Of a stretch of 64,000 nt of DNA, positions 24,110 through 32,327 are shown piece by piece. A program made the position numbers and the translations under genes. The notes below the pieces were generated by a model that was not told where the DNA came from, ran no database searches, and worked only from the letters and a program-made list of their open reading frames with translations. How positions within the stretch are numbered: position 1 is the first letter of the stretch; each line of letters begins with the position of its first letter. This stretch comes from Legionella saoudiensis (GTDB lineage Bacteria; Pseudomonadota; Gammaproteobacteria; Legionellales; Legionellaceae): assembly GCF_001465875.1 (NCBI RefSeq), contig NZ_LN901322.1:1-64000 (forward strand), given 5' to 3'.

Positions 24110-25822
24110 TTACAAGTGTATTGTGCCAAAAGGATAAACGGAAAATAAATAATTTTTTTCTGTTCTTTCTTTTAATTCAGCTGCTACGTGCTGTAGTAGG
24201 TTTGAGGGTAATGGGGTTGTAGGATGTAAGGTATGTATTAACAATAATTTTAATATGTGCAAATCATTTAAAAGTTTGGATTGTCCTTTTTGGTTAAAAA
24301 ACCATAATAGAACGGCAGAGGCTATGGCTTGCAGCGTGCAGAATTTTTTACCATAAATAAACCACTCATAAGGCTCTTGATAGGGTATACACGCAGGTCG
24401 TTCTTGTATCCATTGGACCATGGCTTGTATTTGCTGTTTTAGCTCATCTAATAGCGGAAGAACCTCTGCATCAGCGTGTAAATAATCACGAATCACATCC
24501 CAATATTGATTTAGCATATTAAATATAATATCTCCACCATGGCAGGATAGAGTGATGCTTGCTAAGTCAATTTCTGGAGGTGTTTCGCCAAGATTAAAAA
24601 AAGTCTCCGCTTGCTCAATTTTTTCTTGTTTATTTCGGCCGAAAACAGCAGTCATCTGCAATAAAATAGAATGTAAATTTACTAAAGAATTACCATCACC
24701 AAAGCTGATTAAAGGCACATCCCTTAAAATTTTTTGAAACATACCGTGGTAGTATTCATCCCGTAAGTAGTAACGTGCGCCGAGGATTTTGGCCAAATCA
24801 GCCAGTATGGCTTCGCATTGAGTAGGTACTAAATACTTACATATGGAAGAATATAAAGACATTTTTTCGGGAAAAAAATTTAAGGCTCTTAAACTGATGA
24901 TGCTACAACATTCGGCTAACAAATAATCTGCGAACGCATGAACCATAGTTTCTTGAGCATGAGGAATCGCAAATACGGGTTGCCCATATAATGTTCTTTC
25001 TAAAGTAAATTGCATCACCAAGCGTAAGGCTGTATCTGTAGCGCCTAAAGCTAAACAAGGTGCTACGGAACGTGTTACATTAAACACTTTTAGTAATATT
25101 TCTAGGCCTTGCCCTGATTTTCCAATACGTGCACTGGTGGGAATTTTTAATTGCTTAAATGAAAATGACCCCATATCGGCGCCACGTACGCCATGAGTAC
25201 GAATTTTGCCATGAGTTTGGAAATTTGCTTCATTTAAAAATTGTTTGTCGATTAAATAAAAAGAGTAGCCTCGAGGGCCATGCTGTTGATTTTCACTTAC
25301 AAAAACCATATACGCATGAGCCTTTGTTGAATGGTTAATTAACCATTTTTTACCATTAATAACTACATTTTCACCCTCTGGTACCGCGAAACATTCATCA
25401 GCCAATAAATCGGAGCCATGCTCGTGCTCGGTTAAACCCATGGCGATACGATGCCCTTGTTTTATCAAGTTTTTAGCTAATTCCAGTCCCTCATCTTTAC
25501 CAGCGATCCAGGCAGGACACGCTCCCAGAAATGGCATGCAAAATGAAAGCCCTAAGGTTAAGTCTCTTTGACTGATAATGCGTAAAATAAAACCCATTTC
25601 TTCAAAATTATTTAGTTTCCCTCCATGCTCTTTTGGAAGTAAATAATGTTGTAAGTCCAGCGCATATAGGTGTTGTAATAAATGCTCAGGATATTCTTCA
25701 GCCTCATCCGCTATGCGGATGTTTTTAAAAGACAAAATAGTGTTTTCATCATGCGCAGAGCCCAGATAGCTGTCTAAGACTTTGCCTATTTCCAATTGAA
25801 GGTAAACGTTTTTCTTTTGCAT
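24110..25822 (-). CDS. Acyl-CoA/acyl-ACP dehydrogenase-like flavoprotein
   Basis: 570 residues. ACAD fold: helical N-terminal domain (LPKEHGGKLNNFEEMGFILR), beta domain (MGLTEHEHGSDLLA, INGKKWLINHSTKAHAYMVF, SFSFKQLKIPTSARIGKSGQGLEILLKVFN) and C-terminal helical FAD domain (ERTLYGQPVFAIPHAQ, LGARYYLRDEYYHGMFQKILRD). About 180 extra C-terminal residues extend past the usual 380-400 length. It faces an acyl carrier protein gene across a short promoter gap, and the adjacent FAAL loads fatty acids onto such carriers, so its substrate may be an acyl-ACP rather than acyl-CoA. That assignment is inferred. Confidence 0.78.
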   Translation of the reverse strand: MQKKNVYLQLEIGKVLDSYLGSAHDENTILSFKNIRIADEAEEYPEHLLQHLYALDLQHYLLPKEHGGKLNNFEEMGFILRIISQRDLTLGLSFCMPFLGACPAWIAGKDEGLELAKNLIKQGHRIAMGLTEHEHGSDLLADECFAVPEGENVVINGKKWLINHSTKAHAYMVFVSENQQHGPRGYSFYLIDKQFLNEANFQTHGKIRTHGVRGADMGSFSFKQLKIPTSARIGKSGQGLEILLKVFNVTRSVAPCLALGATDTALRLVMQFTLERTLYGQPVFAIPHAQETMVHAFADYLLAECCSIISLRALNFFPEKMSLYSSICKYLVPTQCEAILADLAKILGARYYLRDEYYHGMFQKILRDVPLISFGDGNSLVNLHSILLQMTAVFGRNKQEKIEQAETFFNLGETPPEIDLASITLSCHGGDIIFNMLNQYWDVIRDYLHADAEVLPLLDELKQQIQAMVQWIQERPACIPYQEPYEWFIYGKKFCTLQAIASAVLLWFFNQKGQSKLLNDLHILKLLLIHTLHPTTPLPSNLLQHVAAELKERTEKNYLFSVYPFGTIHL

Positions 25823-25861
25823 ATATATCTCTTAGAGCATGTAAAAATAGTTATAGTATAG

Positions 25862-25889
25862 TTGACGAAAATAAATATGCGGCTACACT
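25862..25889 (+). promoter_or_regulatory. Promoter candidate for the ACP/FAAL/hydrolase operon
   Basis: TTGACG (25862-25867), 16-base spacer, TACACT (25884-25889; 4 of 6 -10 matches). It supports translation starting at the ATG at 25922 rather than at the upstream in-frame codons, which would overlap the promoter. Confidence 0.45.
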
Positions 25890-25921
25890 TTAGTCTAAAG
25901 TTTGTGCAATATGGACAAGAC

Positions 25922-26188
25922 ATGAGTGATCAAGATGTACGCGGTTTAGAACAATTTTGCTGTAAATTCATCAGTAAAGAATTAGGTGCAAAACAAGTTG
26001 ATGTACAACAAAATTTTGATTCATTAGGGCTAAGCTCCATACAGGCTCTATCCATCCTTTCAGATTTAGAATCAGCATTAGATATTTCCTTACCCGAAAC
26101 ATTATTTTGGGATTGTACAAATGTCCAGGAGCTTGCTCTATATCTGTCTGAAAATTATGAACAGTTAGAACTGAAGATGGATGTATAA
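25922..26188 (+). CDS. Stand-alone acyl carrier protein
   Basis: Starting at ATG 25922 the protein has 88 residues, the usual size for an acyl carrier protein; upstream in-frame codons at 25862 and 25877 lie within the promoter. The phosphopantetheine attachment site is FDSLGLSSIQAL, with the modifiable Ser in LGLSS, a variant of the usual GxDS. It is followed after 54 bp by a fatty acyl-AMP ligase and faced by an acyl-CoA dehydrogenase-like gene, so it probably carries the acyl chain for this cluster rather than serving general fatty-acid synthesis. Confidence 0.85.
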   Translation: MSDQDVRGLEQFCCKFISKELGAKQVDVQQNFDSLGLSSIQALSILSDLESALDISLPETLFWDCTNVQELALYLSENYEQLELKMDV

Positions 26189-26242
26189 ATAATCCATTCA
26201 CGTTTATCGCCTGTTTTCTTTTTTAACGTGTTAAGGTGTATT

Positions 26243-27994
26243 ATGGAATCTATTGCTTATGAATTTGTAAATAAAAATTTAGCAAACTCTAATAAAACTG
26301 CGGTGGAATTTTTTGCAGATAAGTCCTCAAAAATCCGAGTAGATTACCAAACCCTGATTCAGCGGGCGCAAAATTTAGCTCAGCATCTTATTGATTCAGG
26401 TTATAGCAACCAGAGATTGCTAATTATTATTGAGCCTGGAATTGATTATATTGTTGCATTTTGGGCGTGTATTTTTGCAAAAGCTATTGCAGTGCCTGTA
26501 ATGGTTCCTTTAAATAAAAGTGCGGCGGATAATCTTAATCATATTGCTCATAATGCGGGCGTTGGCGCCGTATTAACCAGTGAAAGTATCCAGAAAAAAT
26601 TGCGTCAATTGTATGCAATTAATAAATTAGCAAACAATCGTATTACTCAGGTCGTTCATAAGTTACTTAAGAAACTACATCAAAATATTAAACTAAGTAT
26701 TAATGAAGTACCTTGGATTGTTGGAAGTAATTTTTATAATTATGCTAAACCCTATACCTTAGTTCCAAGCATTGAGCATGATCAAATAATTTTCTTACAG
26801 TATACCTCAGGTTCAACCAATAACCCTAAGGGGGTTATAGTTACGAATAGGTCCTTATTAGAAAATTTAAAACAAATTCATGATACTTTTGTTTGCAAAG
26901 TAGATAAGGTGATTAGTTGGCTGCCTCCTTATCATGATATGGGCTTAATCGGTACAATGTTATGTTCCTTGCTCTATGGCAAGACTTTATATTTACTGTC
27001 TCCATTTGATTTTATTAAAAATCCTTTGAATTTCCTACGTGTAATAACCGAAGAGAAACCAGAGATTTCAGCCATGCCTAATTTTGCTTATCGATTATTA
27101 GCAAGCAAAGTGAGTCCTGAGGATACGTCTCGTTATGATTTAAGTTCAATGAAATTTTGGCTCAATGGAGCAGAGCCGGTAAATCACAATACTATGGCTA
27201 ATTTCATCCGGGTGTTCTCTAAAGTAGGTGTGAGGCCTGAAACAGTTTATCCGGTTTATGGTTTAGCAGAGGCAACTTTATTGGTTAGTGGTGCAAAAGA
27301 AGCAGAAGAGGCGTTTTTGACTATTTATATAGATAAAGAGGCTTTTTTTGATAATAAAATTGTAATTGTAGATGAGAATCATCCTCATGCTCTAGCAACA
27401 GTCAGTTGCGGCCGAGTAGTTGATGGCATCGATTTTCGAGTTGTGGACCCCGAAGATAACCATATTTGTCAAGAAATGGAGATTGGGGAAGTTTGGCTTG
27501 CAGGTCATAATATCACGTCAGGGTACTGGAAAAACAAAGAAGAAACGACCAAGTCATTCCATAATACATTAAATGCCCAAGAGCAAAAATACTTCCGTAC
27601 CGGTGACTTAGGATTTATTTATAAGCATCAGGTATTTATTACCGGACGCCTTAAAGATCTAATTATTTTAAACGGTAAAAATTATTATCCTCAAGATATT
27701 GAAGCGTTACTTGAAAAGGCCGACCCGGCAGTACGTGCTGGTTGTAGTGCCGCCTTTGCTGTCAAAGATGCAGATAAAGAAAAGTTAGTTATCGTCTGTG
27801 AAGTAAAAAAAATCGACGATGCTGAGGCTGTAAAGCGCAATATTCAAGGGAAAATTGCTCAGAATTTTCATATCACTGTAGATGAAATTGTGCTTATTCA
27901 ATCTCGCTCAATACCGAAAACTACCAGTGGCAAAATTAAAAGAAAGCAGACATTACAGCAATATTTGGATCATGAACTTAAAGTAGTGGCTTAA
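26243..27994 (+). CDS. Fatty acyl-AMP ligase (FAAL)
   Basis: Start ATG 26243 is supported by AAGGTG five bases upstream. 583 residues of the ANL adenylate-forming family: LQYTSGSTNNPKGV (P-loop), LPPYHDMGLIGTMLC (the FAAL-typical A4 motif), NGAEPV, VYGLAEATLLVSG, FRTGDLG and TGRLKDLIILNGKNYYPQDIE, plus the C-terminal lysine region TTSGKIKRK. FAALs activate fatty acids as acyl-adenylates and pass them to a carrier protein, here probably the ACP 54 bp upstream. The hydrolase gene follows after 19 bp. Confidence 0.92.
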   Translation: MESIAYEFVNKNLANSNKTAVEFFADKSSKIRVDYQTLIQRAQNLAQHLIDSGYSNQRLLIIIEPGIDYIVAFWACIFAKAIAVPVMVPLNKSAADNLNHIAHNAGVGAVLTSESIQKKLRQLYAINKLANNRITQVVHKLLKKLHQNIKLSINEVPWIVGSNFYNYAKPYTLVPSIEHDQIIFLQYTSGSTNNPKGVIVTNRSLLENLKQIHDTFVCKVDKVISWLPPYHDMGLIGTMLCSLLYGKTLYLLSPFDFIKNPLNFLRVITEEKPEISAMPNFAYRLLASKVSPEDTSRYDLSSMKFWLNGAEPVNHNTMANFIRVFSKVGVRPETVYPVYGLAEATLLVSGAKEAEEAFLTIYIDKEAFFDNKIVIVDENHPHALATVSCGRVVDGIDFRVVDPEDNHICQEMEIGEVWLAGHNITSGYWKNKEETTKSFHNTLNAQEQKYFRTGDLGFIYKHQVFITGRLKDLIILNGKNYYPQDIEALLEKADPAVRAGCSAAFAVKDADKEKLVIVCEVKKIDDAEAVKRNIQGKIAQNFHITVDEIVLIQSRSIPKTTSGKIKRKQTLQQYLDHELKVVA

Positions 27995-28013
27995 TTATTA
28001 AGGAGATTTTGCA

Positions 28014-28853
28014 ATGAAAAAAGCAAATCAAGTAGAACCTTCGGTTTTAATGGCAAGTGATAAAACGCCAATAACCTACTTTAAAATTGCTGAAGCGGCT
28101 AGTGAAAAAGCGCTTTTATTTCTTCATTGTGGTGGTGGTCATATTAACGAGGCCTATCTGCGCATGGCCACAGGTCTTAATCAATTAGGAATAAGCTGCT
28201 ATTTAATGGATTTACGAGGGCATGGCTTGTCTGGTGGTAAGCGCGGAGACACACCGGATAAAGAGCAATTATTTTTAGATATGGATATGATGCTGCAATT
28301 AATTCAACGTGAAAATCCTGGTGCTAAAATTCTAATTGGAGGACATTCAATTAGTGCTGGTTTAATTCTTAATTTCATTAATCGAAAAGAGCAGCGGGCC
28401 GCCATTAGCGAACTTTATTTTATTGCTCCAAATTTCGGAAGATATTCAAATACTTATCGTATCTATCGTAAGGATTTATTCGTTAAATCAATTAATTGGT
28501 TTAAATTATTTGCTTATCGATGGAGCAAGCATAATTATTATAAAAATGATTATGTTGTAACCTTAAGAGTTGATAAGCAAATGTTAAAAAAAGACCCTTT
28601 GTTAATCGCTCAATACACCAATGAAATGGCAGATGCACTAACGCCGCAAGCTCCCATTGAAAGCATAAGTAATCTAAAAATTCCTTTTAACGTCATCGTC
28701 GGTGGTAAAGATATTTTGTTTAACGCTAAATCGTTACAACGGTTTTGCAATAAATCATCTCAATTAAAACAATTTATTGTGATTCCAGAGCTTAATCATT
28801 TTTCGATTATAAAAGAAGTGCCGCAGTTGTTTAAGAATTCCCTAGCTGCCTAA
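28014..28853 (+). CDS. Alpha/beta hydrolase, monoacylglycerol-lipase-like, FAAL cluster
   Basis: 279 residues. LLFLHCGGGH (oxyanion region), LMDLRGHGLSGGKRG, nucleophile Ser in IGGHSISAG, acid in VGGKDILF and His in ELNHFSII complete a serine-hydrolase triad of the serine aminopeptidase S33 / monoacylglycerol lipase group. No signal peptide. AAGGAG precedes the ATG, and the gene follows the FAAL by 19 bp. It may act as a thioesterase or acyltransferase that releases the chain from the ACP, or as an editing enzyme. Confidence 0.82.
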   Translation: MKKANQVEPSVLMASDKTPITYFKIAEAASEKALLFLHCGGGHINEAYLRMATGLNQLGISCYLMDLRGHGLSGGKRGDTPDKEQLFLDMDMMLQLIQRENPGAKILIGGHSISAGLILNFINRKEQRAAISELYFIAPNFGRYSNTYRIYRKDLFVKSINWFKLFAYRWSKHNYYKNDYVVTLRVDKQMLKKDPLLIAQYTNEMADALTPQAPIESISNLKIPFNVIVGGKDILFNAKSLQRFCNKSSQLKQFIVIPELNHFSIIKEVPQLFKNSLAA

Positions 28854-28882
28854 TAGCTTATAAGATCACGCATTTATTCGTG

Positions 28883-29112
28883 CTATTGGGCGTATCTTTC
28901 AAGTGGCAGTATGCTTGTTACCAAACCAAGCTGATTGTATTTATGGGAGTCCAACGTAAAAACTCTATTATTGGCTAAAAAAATAAAACTATGAGCGGTA
29001 TGCACATAATTTTGATTATTTACTGTGAAAGTGATGGCGTTCCGAGGAGACAAATCACATCCTTGTGATAGTGCATCGTCCTTAATGCATTCAGATAATC
29101 CTTAAAAGACAT
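28883..29112 (-). pseudogene. Frameshifted small gene, about 76 codons
   Basis: On the minus strand an ATG at 29112 follows a very strong ribosome site (GAGGAGGA, six bases away) and reads MSFKDYLNAL before leaving the frame. In the -1 frame an open run of 72 codons without any start continues to TAG at 28883-28885 and looks coding (DDALSQGCDLSPRNAITFTV, FIFLANNRVFTLDSHKYNQL). One missing base near 29080 would join them into a protein of about 76 residues. Family unknown. The remainder of the gap 28854-29323 holds nothing else I can support. Confidence 0.5.
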
Positions 29113-29323
29113 CCGCTGTCCTCCTCGTACTTATCTAAGTATGGCAAAGGATTTTAAAAAGTTACATTCTGAATAGCGTATAATCATGTAAGAAATTTCT
29201 TATTTTTAGTTGGGGCAATACATCGATTGGTATACGGGAATTGCATTTAGTAAGGGATAATAATCATTTTGGGGCAGACTCGATTGAACTAGGAGAAGTC
29301 CAATCGAATCCAGCCAGTCTCTA

Positions 29324-30082
29324 TTAAAGGCCATTATAAGTGGGGCTTGGCAGGAGCTTTTTAGCCTCCTTAACTTTATCTATAGCCGTCTGGGTTGCAT
29401 CCGCTGCTTTAAAAAAGCAAGGATGTTTCGCCAAAGTTTCGGCTGCTAAATCCTGTAAAGAAGCGAGTTTTTGTTTCTTTGGATAAAGATATGTCCCAGA
29501 CTTCTTTAATATTGGCACTAATGGTGCAATAGCTAGACTTTCTTCCGCCTCTTTAACTTGTTCTATAGCTAACTGGCTTGCTTTCTTCTTGTTAAAAAAA
29601 GTAGGATTTTTTGCCAAAGTTTTTGCAGCTAAATCCTGGAGAGAGAGTACATTTTCGGCAGGGCGAAGAAAAACATCACCCATAAGCGGCCCTTCATTTT
29701 TTGCTAACTTAAAGTGAAGTGGCGCAGGAAAAGAATAATTAGAACCTTTACTACGTATAGAAAAATTATTAATTTGGATCAATCCATTATTTAAAGAAAC
29801 GCCTTCATAAGTTATCATAACTCTACCGGGATTGTGCGTTTGTATCGACTTTCTATTGGCAGCTTCTATGTTCTGAAACCCTAAATATACGCGCAAAGAA
29901 AGTGTCTGTTTACCAGAAGGTTGTAATGTACGATAAAAAGGGGCGACATCTTTTTCATTTGCAAGAGCCATAAAAGGTGCTAGTTTGCCTTCTTGGATTC
30001 CTTGTATACAATCTTCAAGCGTTAGTGACTTATCATTTTTTATATAAATCTGCCCAACGCCAAAAAAAGTCTTATTTGTCAT
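29324..30082 (-). CDS. Unknown protein with a duplicated C-terminal helical motif
   Basis: 252 residues, no signal peptide or membrane span. Residues 1-140 appear beta-rich (VFLRPAEN, RVMITYEGVSLNNGLIQINN). The C-terminus holds two copies of a motif of about 45 residues: SLQDLAAKTLAKNPTFFNKK-IEQVKEAEESL and SLQDLAAETLAKHPCFFKAA-IDKVKEAKKLL. Repeated helical modules are common in Legionella effectors, so this could be one; nothing shows a catalytic role. Monocistronic. Confidence 0.6.
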   Translation of the reverse strand: MTNKTFFGVGQIYIKNDKSLTLEDCIQGIQEGKLAPFMALANEKDVAPFYRTLQPSGKQTLSLRVYLGFQNIEAANRKSIQTHNPGRVMITYEGVSLNNGLIQINNFSIRSKGSNYSFPAPLHFKLAKNEGPLMGDVFLRPAENVLSLQDLAAKTLAKNPTFFNKKKASQLAIEQVKEAEESLAIAPLVPILKKSGTYLYPKKQKLASLQDLAAETLAKHPCFFKAADATQTAIDKVKEAKKLLPSPTYNGL

Positions 30083-30432
30083 AATTATCTCGATAAGGTA
30101 ATAACATGCATTATTTAACCATAAAAAGAACAGTTAGTAAATAAAATTAACAAAAATGTTCTATTCCCAAATTTCTAGCTAAAAATAATTAGTACAAAAT
30201 GTAGATAGGCAAATTAGTCGAAAGCGTACCATTATTAATGGATGCTGCTATGTCGTTTACAGCGCAGCTTTTTTCTACTAAGCGATAAATATGTTTATTG
30301 CTCTAAAACAAACACTAAGCTTAGTTACTGAGGGCAAATTGCATTTACCTGTGGCATACTTATTGTATCACTTCAAGATCTTCCTAATTGTCTCTATAAT
30401 AAGATTATTTTGTATTATTTAAGGATAAATTA
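30083..30432. other. Intergenic region without recognised features
   Basis: 350 bp, AT-rich, between divergent genes. It should hold the promoters of the duplicated-motif protein (minus) and the MgtC-like gene (plus). No clear box, hairpin or small gene with a ribosome site was found. Confidence 0.4.
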
Positions 30433-31146
30433 ATGCAAATGCCTGTATCCCCAACATCGTATGATATCTTTATTCGCCTTCTATTGACTCTTATTGCCGG
30501 CGCTTTAATTGGGCTTAATAGAGAGACTACAGGCCAAGCTGCCGGGTTAAGAACGACTATTTTATTATGTCTTGCTGCATCAGTAGCAATGATTCAAGCA
30601 AATATCCTGCTTTCTCTGGGAGGAAAAACTCCCGAATCATTCGGGGTGATGGATCTTATGCGCATGCCTCTTGGTATTTTGACGGGTGTAGGATTTATTG
30701 GTGCGGGATGTATTTTGAAGAAAGGGGCTCTTATTACAGGCATGGCTACGGCCGCTACTTTATGGACCGTAACCATTATTGGCCTTTGTTTTGGTGGAGG
30801 CCAATTGCTTCTTGGTATGATTACCACAGTATTATGTTTAATCGTTGTAGGATTATTAAAAAAAATTGATCTTATGTTACCTCATAAACAACATGCCATA
30901 CTTTTAGTTTCTCCCAATAAGGAGACGCTTACTCCTCCTGACTTAAATCAGTTGATTCAACCTCTAGGTTACCATGCTTCTTTTCTTCAATGGACAAATG
31001 AGGTCGGAGCAAAAACACCTAAATTCAAATTTATGATTTCCTGGAAAAAAAATTCCAATACAACGGCACTTTATGATTTGCTTTTATTATTAGAAAAGGA
31101 TTATCTGATTGAGAGCTTTAAACTAGGTACTCAATCCATTGATTGA
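30433..31146 (+). CDS. MgtC/SapB family membrane protein
   Basis: 237 residues. The N-terminal 140 residues contain about five membrane spans and the MgtC core motifs (RLLLTLIAGALIGLNRE, AAGLRTTILLCLAAS, MPLGILTGVGFIGAGCILK, ITGMATAATLWTVTIIGLC). The C-terminal 90 residues are soluble and resemble the ACT-like tail of long MgtC proteins. MgtC supports survival of intracellular pathogens at low Mg2+ and inhibits the F1Fo ATPase; whether this homologue does is unknown. AAGGATAAATTA precedes the ATG. Confidence 0.88.
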   Translation: MQMPVSPTSYDIFIRLLLTLIAGALIGLNRETTGQAAGLRTTILLCLAASVAMIQANILLSLGGKTPESFGVMDLMRMPLGILTGVGFIGAGCILKKGALITGMATAATLWTVTIIGLCFGGGQLLLGMITTVLCLIVVGLLKKIDLMLPHKQHAILLVSPNKETLTPPDLNQLIQPLGYHASFLQWTNEVGAKTPKFKFMISWKKNSNTTALYDLLLLLEKDYLIESFKLGTQSID

Positions 31147-31270
31147 TTATAAATAGGCACATTTTCATTTTTTTGTCGTTTTAAAGCTTGGCCGTTTGTT
31201 AAAGTTCTGGCAATGGCAACACCTTAGGATGTAGGCACTTAAAAAGACATCTTTTTATAATGTGTTATTC

Positions 31271-31405
31271 CTATTTCTTACTTTTAGGTTTTTCCTTATT
31301 TACTTTGTCACAAACATTTTTAGTATGTTGGTTTTTGGGAGCTATATCGCATATATTTTTTATATCTTTCACTTCAGGATGTTCATTTGTTGATTTTTTT
31401 TCCAT
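31271..31405 (-). CDS. Small lysine-rich protein, 44 aa
   Basis: ATG at 31405 is preceded by AGGAG with a 7-base spacer, better than the upstream in-frame codon that would add 20 residues. The product (begins MEKKSTNEHPEVKDIKNICD) is hydrophilic, strongly basic at the C-terminus (NKEKPKSKK) and has two cysteines. The antisense frame on the plus strand is hydrophobic and lacks a ribosome site. Function unknown. Confidence 0.5.
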   Translation of the reverse strand: MEKKSTNEHPEVKDIKNICDIAPKNQHTKNVCDKVNKEKPKSKK

Positions 31406-31619
31406 ATTACTTCTCCTGTTGATGCTAAATAATCCCATGGTTTCTACGCTAAGCGCCCTAGGCATACAATAGCAAATTAGGCAAACATACTAAAATTATA
31501 GATTAATAATATCAAAATTAATTAAATTATTAATGATTGATTGAGCCTGGGTAGTAAGGCCCTGGGGTATCCTCATTCTCTTTGCCTAACAGTTTTAATG
31601 TTAAACCTATTGGAAATAA

Positions 31620-32129
31620 TTAGAAAATATCTACGTCAGGGTTATTCTTGATGACATCAAATTTGTTTCTTATCATGTCTATTTTCTCAGACAAATTAGC
31701 GTTTATTTGATGAGGCAAACCGTTCGGTGCTAGAGAGTTTTTGAAAAATTCATTAACACCAGCCAAGTCATCATTTTTACTAAAATAAAAATCATGGACT
31801 TTTTTATTAGAGTCAATATATAAATACAGCCAAGTGCCTTTTATGCGTGATTTGGTTTTTTGGATGTTTAAATTGGATGTGAGGTCGCGCCTATTTAAAC
31901 AAGTCTCTTTTTTTTCATTAAAACGATCTTTCATTTGGTTAAAATCATTTTCGCTAATAATTAAATTACGTTCCTTTGCTAGGCCTTGTAAAACGGAAAA
32001 AGCTAAAAAGTAATTCCTATCCCAAAATAGCAATAGAGGTGCCACATGCTGAGCCCATTGTTTGTTTTTCTGATACCAAAAGAAGCTATATATGTCCTCC
32101 AAGAGATCAAAAATAGTATAACCAAGCAT
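31620..32129 (-). CDS. Unknown protein with an IS6-transposase-like segment
   Basis: 169 residues. The middle (RIKGTWLYLYIDSNKKVHDF) followed by YFSKNDDLAGVNEFFKNSLA closely resembles the part of IS6-family transposases that normally reads (V/I)KG-W-YLYRAID--G-T-DF-LS--R. The catalytic DET just before it is absent, and the N-terminal 90 residues are not IS6-like (YTIFDLLEDIYSFFWYQKNK). It may be a decayed transposase joined to other sequence, or a host gene that captured part of one. ATG is followed by a plausible frame, but the ribosome site (AAGGAAAATTA) is loose. Confidence 0.5.
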   Translation of the reverse strand: MLGYTIFDLLEDIYSFFWYQKNKQWAQHVAPLLLFWDRNYFLAFSVLQGLAKERNLIISENDFNQMKDRFNEKKETCLNRRDLTSNLNIQKTKSRIKGTWLYLYIDSNKKVHDFYFSKNDDLAGVNEFFKNSLAPNGLPHQINANLSEKIDMIRNKFDVIKNNPDVDIF

Positions 32130-32327
32130 TAATTTTCCTTATTGTTTTTGGTTAATTATAGTACTTATGACTCTATTGCAAATATAAATCTCCAGTTTTA
32201 ACGACCGAACTGAAGGGGCTCTTCCCCTCTTATAAGCCATTTCTTACACGAGATGACGCTTATAATTGAAAATCCCGATAGCTAAGACTATGCTGAATAT
32301 AATTATTGAGGTATATGCGAGGTTATT

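Noticed and set aside
29265-29320. tRNA-like stretch with CGATTGAAC and TCGAATCC
   Set aside because: Does not fold into a cloverleaf by eye; acceptor stem and anticodon arm are missing.
31260-31472. 70-codon hydrophobic plus-strand frame
   Set aside because: It is the antisense of the 44-aa lysine-rich gene, which has the better ribosome site; lysine codons read backwards give Phe/Leu.
32168-32181. GACTCTATTGCAAA, similar to an IS6 terminal repeat
   Set aside because: Several mismatches, no partner repeat found, and it points away from the IS6-like ORF at 31620.
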